64,000 bases of DNA from Gnetum montanum (GCA_015680685.1 MNCI01035273.1:196350-260349), one strand, 5' to 3'. Positions 35,658 through 48,180 are shown, counted from the stretch's first letter. Numbers and translations are program-made. Notes: generated from the sequence alone by a model not told the origin.

Positions 35658-38600
35658 TATTGGAAATTTTTTGGCCATTTTATGTAGTAGGAATATGAAA
35701 TCATCATTTATGACAAGTTCCTTTTGAAATATAAGGATAATAGGTTATGCACTTGAGAATTATGATTAACATTGCCTATTTAAGTTTTAGGAAAATAATT
35801 TATTTAGTGCTTCTTTTCTAATATGACTATTATTTATTCATGTGGAATTTTAATTAGGAGCATGAGATGGATTACTTTTCAGTTCTTAATGTCTTTGAGC
35901 TTTCGAGTTCTTATAGATACACAGGCGATTACCATTCTCTTTGCTTAAGATTAATGCATCATGAGCCTGTTACAAGGCTAATAGTGAAAACAGTTAAACA
36001 GAAATGTGTAAGCCAAAGCTAGGATATCAAGATCTAATAGTCTAAAGTTTGAGAAATGCATTGTAGTGATACCATGAGAAATCCTCTATAATGAATTATT
36101 ATATTGTTGCTCTGGAAAATGAAAAAAATAATTGAACAAGGAAATAACCAGGATCAGATATTATTTATGGAATAGTATTTTAAGTTATTGAAGCAGCAAC
36201 AAAAATCAAAAGTACCTTTGAATAGTAGTAATTACAAGTATTATTAATGTCTGAAAGAGTGGATTACATGAAGAATTGCAAAACTTCCTAAGAGTTGCTG
36301 CAAGGAAGTCACTACGCTAGGTTTTATATGCTGAAAGTGGAAAGTTTTAAAAGGAAATTGAATCATTATTTGAAGTATCTATTGTAGGTTGTAAGAGAAA
36401 AATGTAGTATATAGAGTTTGTATGTTTATTCTTAGGAAAAAAATATATCCACAAAGGCATTTTGAAATAGTTTTTTTTTAAAAAGAGAGAGATGAACACC
36501 CAAGAACACACACCATGAGCATAACAAAGAATGAACATAATGTATGGAATGATAGGTGTTGTTGGTTAGGAATATGATAGCATCCTAGTATGAGGATATG
36601 GCCTGAGAACTTTTAATCATTTTAAGCAAGCCTATGGAGGTTAAATAATCTCTACATGAGAAATGACTAATGATGTATGCCAAGGAAAAATTTGCCTTTG
36701 AAAACTACCTGATTTATAAAGAAAATAAGCTTCACGATGAAATAAAGGGAACAAACAAAGGATTTTACTTGGAAGATAGAAGCAGAAACATAGAAAACTT
36801 GTGGACAATAAAAAAAAACTAAATAAATTAATCCTTTAAATAGAAATACCGAATCCTTCAAGCCCCAGCCAGAACATTCTCAAACTCCTAAGATAAAATA
36901 ACACCAATTCTTTCTAGTAGCTTTGTTATTGTTTCTTGATGAAGTATAGTTGTTTATTCTAATGGCATGGGAATTATCAACATATGTCATGTTAACGGGG
37001 CCAACAACATAGCAGCGATGGTTGCAGCAAGAGCAAGCGACATCGACAACATTCAGAATTTTTGGTGGCAACAACACTTTCAAACCCTAACTGCAATGGT
37101 ATTTGCGATTTCATTCAAACACCATTGGAGTGCATTCCTTCAAAACATGTTATCTTCCCATGGCTAGGTTGAGCTAGAGCCAACGCTAATGCTTGCCATC
37201 TCAACAACGATAGCAGTGAAAGAGGCGAGGGTGGTGACATAATGTTAAACGATAATGCTTAGTGGTATCAGTGTGGCGCAACAACATAAAATAGGCACGA
37301 AGGGTATCAACAATGTTATTGAATCATAGGCACCATAGGTGGCCATGGCAAAAATTCGAAGCAGTTACTGTAAAAGAAAATGCAATGCGATAGAATAAAT
37401 CCTCTTTCTCACCATGCGACATCCACAAACCCTCATCCTTTCCTCAATGTAATAGGCTTGCAGTGATGGTAAAAATTTGATTTAATTAATCTATGCTATG
37501 CCTTAAAGTATGTATATATATATATACACAAATTAAGATAGACATAAGCCTATAATTTAAGTTTAAATGATAATTTGGATATGATTTTTTAAAATATAGG
37601 AAAGGTTATCATTTTAAAAAGAAATGGAGTTTATCAAATAATTATTCAATGAAACACTTGTCAATTGTGGCATATATTTCTCTAATTTTTTGTAACTCCC
37701 TATGGTAGTTTTCATCATATTTGTTACCAAGAAAACACTCGACAACCATAGCTCAAATTTTTAATAACTTCCTATGAAAGTTATAACTTCTAAGGTAGTT
37801 ATAAATAAATATTCCTAGATATTTGTAATACCCTTAACTTCTCATAATTATTGTAACTACCATAAGGTCACTATAAAAGGGTCTTAAGAGGTAGAAATGA
37901 AAAGAGAAGAATTGGGGGGAAAAGGCAATTAAAGATTATTTGTAAGATGGCTTGCTAAAGACATCAATTTGGTTGATTTGTTATAATCATGTGAGTTCAT
38001 TCCTTTCCATTTTCATTTAGTTACTTAACTAATGGTTTAGATAGTATGGTGCTTGGCATTAATTTTGGGATTTTTTCTAGATTGCTTTTATAACTCTATT
38101 TTTGCACAAAATTAGATTCCTATTAAGATTTTCCATAGAAGAGCTTATGTTGTTGAAAAGTCTCAAGAGTAATTTAATAGTAATGTCTTAAAATTTTTTG
38201 CCTATTTTGAGCATAGAGAATCTAGGAAAATCTTTAGTATTTTAAGACTACTAAAATAGCTTCATTGTTTTAAAGTGTATTATCTTGGTATTTCAATCCT
38301 AAAATTGTCAAATTTTTTAAAGGCTCTATTGAATATAATCTTTCACAACTATTAACTAGCCAAAATAGAGACTCATAATTTTTTGTTTATGTAGCATTTT
38401 TGGTAGTACAATAAGATTGTCTTTACAAAATTGCTTGTTGAGCTCAAAGGGTTTGGACAATTGATAGTTAGATTGAATTGGAATAGCTTTATTATGAAGT
38501 ATTTCCTCATGTCAATTTATCTTGCTTAAATATTTGAGATTTTACACAAATCTACTTTCTTTTATTTCTCTTTCTAAGTTCATTCAATCTTGCTCTATTT

Positions 38601-39015
38601 CTAATTTTCATGTGGAATTTTTTCTCTAGGGGAAATTAGAAGTAGATTACCAAATTGTGTTCAAACATTTTTGCAAAATTTTATTTGTTACAAGTAACAT
38701 ACTATAGGGACCATATAGACTAAGTGATTAGATAAAATAGGAATCTTCAACAACTCATAGTATTTGACAAAGTTAGTCAAATCTCTTTTATGATAGCCAA
38801 TTATAGTTTTATACACAACCCAACCATTTCAACATTCACAACAACAAACACATACTCACATAACCACTAAGTCTATTTGGAGGTATATGGGTGCTGGTAT
38901 TGCTAGAGACCAATAAGCATCTAAACCATGTTTGAAGAACACCTTCGATTCCATGACCCCTAGTCATGAGACCTGAAGGCCATCAAACATTGGCAGTCCC
39001 AAAAGATCACCAACA
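35658..39015 (+). repeat. 5' LTR of element F
   Basis: 3358 bp. TATA-like TATAAAAG at 37872-37879, a (TA)n run near 37508-37524, and a locally GC-richer patch at about 36960-37340. Over the stretches I aligned by eye, roughly nine positions in ten match the 3' copy. Minor open frames inside are not supported as genes. Confidence 0.85.
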
Positions 39016-39017
39016 AT

Positions 39018-39040
39018 TCTTTTGTTGCTAGGAAGGCTTA
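39018..39040 (+). other. candidate primer binding site of element F
   Basis: Just inside the LTR, TTTTGTTGCTAGGAAGGC resembles the second half of the tRNA-Asp complement (GTTGCCGGGGA) with transitions. The first half does not match. Tentative. Confidence 0.3.
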
Positions 39041-39295
39041 AAAATCAGATACTATTTTTAGTTCATGATCTAACAGATTAATAGTTTGGAAGATTTCAAA
39101 GGTTCCAAAGAAATTCTTAATTATAAAATTAATTATCCATCATAAGAAGAACAAAAAAGGATTTTTGATTTTGGGAAAAGTAGTAGAGTAAAGACCAAAA
39201 GGATAAGAAGATCTCCCCTTCTGTCTGGTTTATTAGTCTATAAGAGAAGGTCAAAGAAGCATAAGAGTTCATCAATCAAAAAGAATTTTAATAGA

Positions 39296-40470
39296 ATGGA
39301 AAATCCTTGGCAAAGAGTTACATCATTAGGATTTCAAAATCACAATGATATTTCTAAGGTAGTTTACAAATATTTGCCTAAGCCTTTTATTTCTGGAAAA
39401 GATTACTTAGCTAAATAATACATTCATTTATTTGAGTTAGCCTTAGCTCATGCAGATGTTCAACATCAAGATCAAGCTTGTACATTATTCGTAGCAAATT
39501 TAAAATATATGACACAAATTTGGTACTCAAACTTACCAAGTAACAGTATCACAAGTTGGGATGATATGAAAAGTCTCTTCTTGGTGCATTTTGACAATCA
39601 ATTAGATTAACAACAATTGTACCATGGATTAGTGCAAGCTAAGAAAGGAGTTAAAGAGTCAATTAGAGATCTCAATATTAAATTTCAATGAATTTGTGGG
39701 CTCTTTCAAAGACAATATCGACCATCAGATGAAATGCTTAGAGATACTTATCTTAAGGCTATGGATCCCAATATTTCAATCTGGTTAAGAAGAACTCCAA
39801 ATTTGATAACATTGAATGACTTCTTTAGTGAAGCTATACAATTAGAAAAATAACTGAACTTGAACAATGAAGAGATTATCACAACTCAAAAAAGAGAAGA
39901 GAAAATGATGATTCCTATGCAAGATTTTACTCAACTTAAAGCCTTACTAGGTCCATCTCATATTAAAGTAAAGAAAGATTTAGTAAGCAGAGAATCCAAA
40001 AAAGGACAATTAATAAGAGACTTATCCAATAAAGTAGTGAAACAACAACAACAAAAAAAGGTTTGGTGAAAGTTAAGATCAAGGAAGAAAAAAAATAGAA
40101 AATATAAGCATCAAGATACCAAGTTAGTAGAAGATGAGGATGAAAGTGATCTTATTATGTCTAACTTCCTTGATATTGAATTAGATAATGAGCTATGTAG
40201 TGTTCATTACATAAGCAAATCATCTAACAATAGATTTAGTGATACTTCTTCTCTATGAAGTTCCAAAGAGGAAATATCATTAGATGAAGAGTGTAATAAC
40301 AATGAAGAAAATGGATATAATCTGCAATCAAAAGAAAGATTAACCACTTTCAAACCTCCAAACACTATTTTTAATCTCTCTACTAAGAAAAAGGTTTTCA
40401 AACCAAGTAGAAAAGAGAAAAATAAAAGCAAAGAAGATTGAATAGAACAAAGTACTCAAAATCAGACTTT
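39296..40470 (+). pseudogene. gag: gag of element F
   Basis: Start MENPWQRVTSLGF. The gag-like region has WYSNLPSNSITSWDDMKSLF and FDNQL near 39520-39610, a pattern typical of Retrotrans_gag, then YLKAMDPNISIWLRR. The C-terminal half is Lys/Glu/Asn-rich, with KQQQQKK and RKKKNRKYKHQD. I see no zinc knuckle. Single TAA, TAG and TGA stops interrupt an otherwise continuous frame. Confidence 0.65.
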
Positions 40471-40480
40471 TAATAAATGG

Positions 40481-41060
40481 ATGAAGAAACTAGGCTTTTA
40501 TGGAGATGGGGAATATGATCTAGTTGAAGATCTTAAACATGTTAAGGCCAATATCAACATATATCAATTGTTACAAATACAATATCAACAAAGAAAGGAT
40601 TTAGAGTCCATTAAAGGTAAAAAGAGAGTTAAAGAGTCAGAGTTCAGCTATGTATCTAATGTCAATAAGAAAACAAAAGCTAGCTATGATTGTACTCCTA
40701 ACAAGGAAGCTCCTCTTTTTCTATTAACAATGAAATTAAAAGATAAATATCTTCACAATTGTTTGCTTAATTCTGAAGCTACATCTATCATCATACCATT
40801 GTCTATATTCAAAAAACTTGGTTTGACTCTTGAAAGATCTAATAAAAAGATCATTCAAGTGGTCTAACGTAGAGTGAAGATTGTAGGTTAGTTACCCAAT
40901 GCTCTATTAGAAATTGCTTCTAAACCCCATATCAAAAGTAGAGTGACTATTCAAGTGGCAAATATAATAGATTCACATAGGATTTTATTGAGTAAGGGTT
41001 GGAGTAAAATTTCTCAGGTTACATATCTACAAATTATTCTCATATATGGCTACCTTTGAA
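40481..41060 (+). pseudogene. pro: protease region of element F
   Basis: After a charged linker (MKKLGFYGDGEYDLVEDL at 40481), the retropepsin active-site region reads LLNSEATSIIIPLSIFKKLG near 40765-40830. Families normally have D-S-G-A-T here. The catalytic Asp reads Asn and the Gly reads Glu, both single G-to-A changes. The rest of the domain runs to about 41040 with stops. Confidence 0.65.
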
Positions 41061-41226
41061 AGGAGAGTTGAATCAAATATACATTTATAGTAAGCCTTTG
41101 ATGAATGAAAATGTTACCTTAAATGGAAAGACAAAGGTCATTGAAACAAGAGCCTTTGAAACCAAAATTTGCACACTTCAAGAAGTTTGTTACTTGGAAA
41201 AAGAAGAATCTCAAGATGAGAGAAAA

Positions 41227-41600
41227 TGGGAACTATACTTTGATGGTTCTTGTAACTCCCAAGGTGTAGAAGCTAAAGTAGTTCTAGTAAAAGGTGATTC
41301 CCCAAAAATATTCAGGGTAGTTTATCTATCTTTAACTTGTACTAACAACAAGGCCAAATATGAAGCTCTAAGTAATGGATTAAAATAACATTGGAAAAAG
41401 GAATTAAGGTAATCACCATTAAGGGAGACTCAAGAATAGTTTGTGAATAGATTAAATGTAATTGTGTAGTAACAAGCTCATGCTTGCAACCTTATCAACA
41501 ACTTGTTTGCAAAATGTTGGATTAGTTTCATCACTACCAAATAGAACATATAGGAAGAAAGGATAATTATATAGCAGATGACTTAGCAAAAGCAACTTTT
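41227..41600 (+). pseudogene. extra (archaeal/plant-type) RNase H domain of element F, upstream of RT
   Basis: The domain begins WELYFDGSCNSQG and contains TCTNNKAKYEALSNGLK. After one frameshift (about 41385) it continues with KGIKVITIKGDSRIVCE, then HIGRKDNYIADDLAKAT. These are the four acidic sites of RNase HI (Asp, Glu, Asp, Asp), all kept. It lies between the protease and the RT. Two in-frame TAG stops occur. Family knowledge: Tat-type plant elements carry a second RNase H of this kind, in the form I recall placed after the first RNase H. The position seen here is different. Confidence 0.75.
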
Positions 41601-41994
41601 TCATTAGATGTTCAAAAGATAAGAAGTTATGAGGGTGTAATGATTGAAAATTAACATCAACCATCAATACCAGATAACATAAAACATTTATAAGTATTCA
41701 AAGATGAAGATCAATTACTTAGATTCTTGAGAAATAAGTAAGAATTCAAAAGTCAAATCATATTTGAAACAATGTTAAGGTTTAAGATAAATTCTATTCC
41801 AAAAAAGGTGATTGATCATGAACCTGAATTCAGTAAAAATTGTCTTACTAGAAAGGATATACAAAATCCAGATGATCAAGCTTATGAAGTAGTGAATTTT
41901 GGATCTATTGAGATACCAAAGATGTTAAATGTCACAAAGGAAAAAGATTAAGTTTTCAAGAAAAATCTATTCTTACTCCTAAAAAATAATTTGG

Positions 41995-42960
41995 AAAATT
42001 TTGCTTAGTCTTATGATGATCTTAAAACCTTTAAACCATATGTGATGAGACAAAAAATTCCTTTAATAAAATATTGTAAGACAGTTAAATAAAAACAAAG
42101 GAAATTCAATCTATCATTTGAGCTAGCTATGGAAGCTGAGATCAAGAAGTTATTGCAAGCTTGAATTATATATCTAGTCTGGTATTCAACATGGCTTGCT
42201 AACTTTGTTCTAGTAAGAAAAAAGAACGGTGATATTAGGCTTTGTATAGATTTCAGAAATTTGAATGAAGCCTCAGAAAAAGATAAACACTCACTTCCTC
42301 GAATTGATGAAATGATGATCAAAGTATTAGGTTATCAAGTATATTCTTTTCTAGATGGTTTTTCGGGTTATAATTAGCTCATGGTAGATAAGGATGGCAA
42401 ATATAAACCATTTTTTATCACGAAGCGGGAACTTTTGCTTACCAAATAATGCCATTTTATTTATAAAATGCTAGATCTACTTTTCAAAGAGCACTAGATT
42501 TAGCCTTTAAAGGTTTAATAGGCAAGTTCATTGTTGTTTATTTGGATGATAGCACCATCTTTTTAAAAAGGAAGGAAGATCATATCGGTCATCTTCAACA
42601 AGTTTTTGACAAATGTCAGGAGTATGATATTTCATTAAATCCTAAGAAATGTACCTTTGGGGTTAAATCTAGAAGTTTACTAGGTTACATGATCTATCAA
42701 GAAAGAATTACTATAGATAACTCCCAAATTTAAGCAATACAGAATATCAAACATCCCACAAGTAAAATGTCTCTTAGATCTTTCTTTGAAAAGATAAATT
42801 TTGTTAGAAAATTTATCCCTGGATTCACTGAAATTACTAAACCTTTGATACATATGATTAATAAAGATGTCTTAGTAGAGAAAACATCAAAATTAGAGAG
42901 AGCCTTAGCAAAAATTAAAAAGGGCATTCAAGAAGCTCCATACTTGGTAAAGCCAAAATT
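41995..42960 (+). pseudogene. pol: reverse transcriptase of element F
   Basis: Starts near SYDDLKTFKPYVM, continues AMEAEIKKLLQA, VRKKNGDIRLCIDFRNLNEA and YSFLDGFSGYN, and has the box VYLDDSTIF at 42537-42563. The thumb and connection follow: FDKCQEYDISLNPKKCTFG, MSLRSFFEKINFVRKFIPG and EITKPLIHM. A frameshift near 42440 and several TAG codons interrupt it. Wording resembles gypsy elements with two RNase H domains. Confidence 0.8.
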
Positions 42961-42969
42961 GAAAAAAGA

Positions 42970-43340
42970 CCTCTAGTTATATGCTTTTTTTGCAAATGAT
43001 TCAATTGCTACTGTTTTAACTCAAAAAGATAAAGGTTAAGATGAACCAATCAAATTCTTTGGGTATCAACTGAAAGGTTTAGAGATAAATTATTTAGACT
43101 TAGAGAAACAAGCATTCAGAATCATTAAAGCACTTTAGCATTTCAAATATTACTTGGAAATCTTGTTAGTTCATATTATGCTAATTGAGCCTGCAGTCAA
43201 ACAATTCTTAGCCCAAAAAGAAATTGGATTGAAAAAAGGGAAATGGCTCATAAAGTTTTAAGGTTTCATATTTTTATTAGAAATTTGTAAATCTATTAAA
43301 GGAATGGGATTAGCCAAGTTAATGGCTAAAGAAGATGATG
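42970..43340 (+). pseudogene. pol: second, degenerate gypsy RNase H of element F
   Basis: Contains LYAFFANDSIATVLTQKDKG, EINYLDLEKQAFRIIKAL and HFKYYLEILLVHIML. The first catalytic position (normally T-D-A-S) has no Asp, and the usual D-H near the later strand is absent. This fits the idea that where an extra RNase H exists the native one becomes a structural tether. That is an inference from one decayed copy. Confidence 0.65.
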
Positions 43341-43439
43341 TGTGCTTAAGATTCATGAGTGACATTAGTATGATGAGATTCTAGAATTCCTTGATACACG
43401 AAAGGTTCCAAATAACCTAACTACAAGTCAAAAGAGACC

Positions 43440-44460
43440 TTTTTTCAAAAGAGAAAATAAATTTATGGTTAAAGATGGAATTTTATATAGAAGGATTTTA
43501 GAAGGGTTTTGTTGGAATGTGTTCATAATGATCAAATTAGTCTTATTTTAGAACAATTCCATGATCATTCTAATTTGTTCTATGAATCTCCTAAGTCAAC
43601 CATGCAACATATATTTTGCTATGGTTTTTATTGGTTTAGTATGTATCAAGATATTAGTACAAGGATTCAAAAATGTTGCAAATTTCAAATTCATGGACCA
43701 AAAATCAAAAAGGTTATAGCTTCCTTAAAATCAATACTTGCGAATAGACCATTTCAGCAATGGGGCCTAGATTTTATTAGCACAATTACTCCTTTAAGAG
43801 CCAGACATAAGTTTATTCTCATAACTACCAGTTACTTTACCAAATAATCTAAAGCAAAGGCTCTAAGAAGAAGTTTAGCATCAAATGTGATTAAGTTCTT
43901 AAAAGATTAGATTCTAAGTTGTTTTGGTTTACCTCAAGTGTTGGTATCCAATAATGGACTTGCTTTTTAGTCTAAAGAATTTATAACATGGGCATAAAAA
44001 AAATCCATCTTTCTATCTCTTCTTCAAATTATTATCCTCAAGGGAATGGTTTAGCTAAATCTACAAATAAAAAGTTTATTTCCTACATTAAAAAGTTGAT
44101 GGATGGAAATCTAGGAAATTGGATCGATTACTTGCAATCTGCATTATGAACTTACATTTAAGGTGGCTATTGGAACATTAGCTTATAACTTAGTCTATGG
44201 TTTACCCACTAGAATTACAAATAAGATTATAAGTTTAGCCTTAGATTTTATGCAAAAGTATAGTGAGAAAATCAATAAAGATAGAAGTTTCATGAACTTG
44301 CTCATCAAAAGAGAAGCTAAAATGGATAGAGCTAAAGATAATTTACTAAAGAATGCCTCTCAAGTTAAAAGGTGGTTTGATAGAAAGGCTCTAAAAAGAA
44401 CTTGTAAAGTTATTGATCTTTTATTGTTATGAAATATGAAGAAGCCAAATAAGTTTTTAG
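43440..44460 (+). pseudogene. pol: integrase of element F
   Basis: Zinc-binding region FHDHSNLFYESPKSTMQH and QKCCKFQIHGP (one Cys displaced). Core: QQWGLDFISTI (first Asp kept), then LVSNNGLAF (second Asp reads Asn), then YYPQGNGLAKSTN (Glu reads Lys). Both losses are single G-to-A changes. The C-terminal part is at 44163-44432 (IGTLAYNLVYGLPTR, MDRAKDNLLKNASQVKRWFD). Confidence 0.75.
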
Positions 44461-44594
44461 CAATATGGATTGGTCAATTTCAAATTAAGAAAAAATTATC
44501 CAAATACACCTACAAGTTATCAATTTTAGATGGAATGGAATTGCAGTTTCTGCATAATGTTTTACACATAAAACATTACTTTGGATAACTGCCC

Positions 44595-44760
44595 ACAACT
44601 TATATATATAAATATATATATATATATATAAATTAATATATGTATATAGTAATGTATGTGTATTTGTGTGTAACTATAGTAATATTAAGTATACATAGTA
44701 GTAGGTAATAAACTTTTATATATAGAATTTAATATATATATATATATATATACTTTGTAG
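44595..44760. repeat. AT microsatellites between integrase and the extra ORF of F
   Basis: Runs of (TA)n at about 44600-44630 and 44733-44750, separated by TATG/TATT-rich sequence. The surrounding stretch 44461-45060 otherwise shows no gene. Confidence 0.85.
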
Positions 44761-45072
44761 TAACATATATAACAAATAGTATAGACTTATGTAATGTTTA
44801 ACCATAGCATTTTTGTCCTATATGTTAGAGTATTAGTTTAAAAACTATTTAACGCAAAGTGTTAGTTTAAAAATTAGATTTATATTATTTCAAGTAATCA
44901 TTACTTGTAAGTGGGAGTGATGGTTAGATAACTACATAGTGGTGAATTAACTTCAATAACCAAATAATGGAATTTGAATTAACCAATCATATGATGATGA
45001 AAATAACATAAGTTTTGGCTAAGTGGCAAAGTTGGTTAGTGAAATTGGTGGGAATTTCAAATTTACCTTGCA

Positions 45073-45082
45073 CTATATAAAG
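45073..45082 (+). promoter_or_regulatory. TATA box candidate before the extra ORF of F
   Basis: CTATATAAAG lies about 100 bp upstream of the ATG at 45185, with a CCAAT-like AACCAATCAT near 44978. The LTR of F has a similar CACTATAAAAGG (37870 region). Confidence 0.45.
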
Positions 45083-45184
45083 AGATGTGAATTGCTTGGG
45101 AATACATCATTTCTCAATTTAAGGCTTAATTGAAAAGTCAATTTAAGTGTTTGAGTATGAGGTAGAAAGATAGTTCTTTGAGAG

Positions 45185-45684
45185 ATGGCAACAATAAGGT
45201 CTTTTATCCCATATGTTATGGGATGCTGCCTAGAGCATGTCTTAAGAGCCTATTATAAGGCAACCACCCATGGAGCATCTAGTGAAAGCCTTTTCTTGCT
45301 TTGGCTTTTAGATGAGTTTAGATTTTTTTTAGTGGTGGACTTTCTATACATTCCAACATTTGGGGTAGCTTCCATGAATGCACCATTGAAGCTGAATACC
45401 AAGGAGAGTCCAATAGAGATGATTCTTAGGGAGAGGCTTTCATGTCTCAAGACATTGAAGCAACTAGTTGAGGAGAACCTCAAAAATCAACAACCAAAGA
45501 ATTGGGTGAAAAAGAAGCAAAGATAGTTGTTGAAGATAAAGGTGAAGACCAAGTTGAGGCTTCAACTAGGCAAGAAGAGGAAAGAAGGAAATTCATCACT
45601 ACTAAGATCACATATGAAAGGGTTCATGATATGAGAATTCCTAAGAGAGTTATTTTAACTATTCTTTTTCCGTCCTTAAAATAG
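45185..45684 (+). pseudogene. extra ORF after integrase in element F, function unknown
   Basis: Frame one (45185-45526) reads MATIRSFIPYVMGCC and PLKLNTKESPIEMILRERL. A second frame (45502-45684, GEKEAKIVVEDKGEDQ) carries on smoothly, so one frameshift near 45500 probably split a protein of about 165 residues. The N-terminal half is hydrophobic and aromatic; the C-terminal half is charged. I do not recognise it. It is preceded by a TATA-like box and followed by the polypurine tract. Confidence 0.45.
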
Positions 45685-45877
45685 TTCATGTGAAATTATG
45701 TTTTTATAGTTCACTAAGTTTTATTAGGAATGAGGTTTTTATTTCATCAAACCTTAAGTTTTGTGGAAGTTTTCCTTAAAAACGATTTGTGTTTTTGTAC
45801 AAATGTTCAATAAAGTCTTGTTTGGGTTATGATTAAGTTGGTAGATGATCTTAAACATCATAAGTCTCCAAAGAATT

Positions 45878-45895
45878 AAAGGAGGGGGAATGGAA
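45878..45895 (+). other. polypurine tract of element F
   Basis: AAAGGAGGGGGAATGGAA lies immediately before the 3' LTR start TGTTGG at 45896. It is uninterrupted except for one T and would prime plus-strand synthesis. Confidence 0.85.
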
Positions 45896-47377
45896 TGTTG
45901 GCACATTTTTGGCCATTTTATGGAGCAAGAATATGAAACCATTAGTTATGATAAGATCCTTTTGAAATATAAGGATAAAAGGTTATGCACTTAAGGATTA
46001 TGATTAACATTGCCTCTTTAAGATCCTTTTATTTAGTGTTGCTCTTCTAATATGACTGTTATTTATTCATGTGGAATTTTAATTGGAAGCATGAGATGGA
46101 TTACTTTTCAATTCTTAATATCTTTGAGCTTTCGAGTTCTAATAAATACACAAGTAATTAACATTCTCTTTTCTTGAGATTAAATCCATCATGAGCCTAT
46201 TACAAGGCCAATACATTTGAGTTCTGGTGAAAGCAATTAAACAAAAATGTGTAACCCATGACTAGGATATCAAGGAGCTGACAGTCTAAAGTTTGAGAAA
46301 TGCATTGTAGCGGTACCATGAGAAACCCTCTATAATGAATTATTATATTGTTGATCTAGAAAATGAAAAAAAAATAATTGAATAAGGAAATAACCAAGGT
46401 TAGCTATTGTTTATGGAATAGTATTTTAAGTTATTAAAGAAGTAACAAATATCAAAAGTACCTTTGGATAGCAGAAATTACAAGTATTATTAATGAGTGT
46501 GAAAGAGTGGATTGCATGAAGAATTGCAAAACTTCCTAAGAGTTGCTACAAGGAAGTTACTAAGCAAGGTTTTATATGTTGATAGTGGAAATTTTTAAAA
46601 GGAAATTGAATCATTATTTGAAGTATCTATTGTAGGTTGTAAGGGGAAAATGTAGTATATAGAGTTTGTATCTTTATTCTCAGGAAAAATGTATATCCAC
46701 AAAGGCATTATGAAATAGTTTTTTAGAAAGCGAGAGAGATATTAACATCCAAGTACACACACCATGAGGATAACAAAGAATGAACATAAATGTATGGAAT
46801 GATAGGTGTTGTTAGTAAGGAATATTAGATGACAGTGTCCTAATATGAGGATATGGCCTGAGAACTTTTAATCATTTTAAACAAGCCTATGGAGGTTAAA
46901 TAATCTCTACATGAGAAATGACTGATGATGTATGCCAAGGAAGACTTTGCCTTTGAAAACTACTCAGTTTATAAAGAAAATAAGCTTCACGATGAAATAG
47001 AGGGAACAAACAAAGGATTTTACTTAGAAGATAGAAGCAGAAACACAGAAAACTAGTGAAAAATAAAACAAAACTAAATAAAGTAATCACTTTAATGGAA
47101 ATACTGGATCCTTCAAACCCCAATTTTCTTTAAACATTCTCAAACTCTTGTGGAAAAATGACACCCATTCTTTCTAGTAGCTTTATTATTGTTTCTTGAT
47201 GAATGACAATTATGTACCCTAATGGCATGGGTATTATGCACATATGCTCGATGTTAACAAGGCCAAAGACAAAGTAGTAATGGTTGCAATAAGAGCAAGC
47301 GGCGTTGATGGCATTTAGAATTTTTGGAAACAAAAACACTTTCAAACCCTAATTTCTATGGTATTTGCAGTTCCATT

Positions 47378-48159
47378 TGATGGGACGCACTATTGCATGG
47401 TCCGCGATATCATGTACGCGATATCACGGTATGCAGCAAAGTCTATAAATAAGAGGCGGCTCTCCCTTGTTATCCATCCAAGGTCTAGACCGTAGTGAAA
47501 CTCTGGTAGTTTGATCACTCCAGAGATAGAATGTTTTTCATGTGCCCACAGTAGGAGCTCCAAAGTGAACGAATCTTTATTCGAGCAGACATTGTACCTG
47601 AACACATGTTTGTGTACGGAAATAAAGATGAACTTCTTGGATAAACCTTGCAGTGCATGGAATAGGCTAATTAGGACTTTATTTATTGTTTTCCATTTAC
47701 ATGCTTTATTAGTTATTAAATCTTTCTCAACCCTTCTCTCTTAGTTAAGTGCCTTAGTACGATTGCTTCGAGCACGTGCATTACGCGTGGTGATCCCAAC
47801 AACGACTAGCATTTGGTAGCCACAGTTGCATTGGTTCAGGGTGTGAACGGTAAGTGGGAATGGATGCTGACACTAGGTAATTAAGACTTAGTTAGTTAAT
47901 TAGAGTTAGGTAATTAGTCTCTTCAACCCTTTACCTTATCAGCTTAGGAGATAAAATTGAAAAGCTATAAAAATCATATACCTTGGACTTACTTAACCAT
48001 GCACCATGACAACTACAAGTAAGTCTAGGAAGACAATGAATGATTAACCTTAAGTGTTCCATGAGACGTGTAGGCACTTAGTTTGCGGAGTTCAACTGGA
48101 TCGCATGTGTTACGCTTGTATTCGTATGGTTGAGTGTAGGGGTACCTTGCCACTCATCA
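47378..48159 (+). repeat. 5' LTR of element C
   Basis: TGATGGGACGC to CACTCATCA. TATAAATA at 47444-47451. Only two clear GATATC palindromes (near 47405 and 47420) precede the TATA box, against eleven in the 3' LTR. Confidence 0.9.
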
Positions 48160-48160
48160 T

Positions 48161-48180
48161 TGGCACTGTTTCCGAGGACT
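48161..48180 (+). other. primer binding site, tRNA-Asp type, element C
   Basis: TGGCACTGTTTCCGAGGACT, one base after the LTR. It is a decayed match to the tRNA-Asp complement. Confidence 0.75.

Noticed and set aside
36967-37167. 66-codon frame in the LTR of F
   Set aside because: Its counterpart in the other LTR copy (47227 onward) is interrupted, so it is not a conserved gene.
37508-37524. (TA)n run as a possible TATA box or origin
   Set aside because: Simple AT microsatellite; a better TATA candidate (TATAAAAG) lies at 37872.
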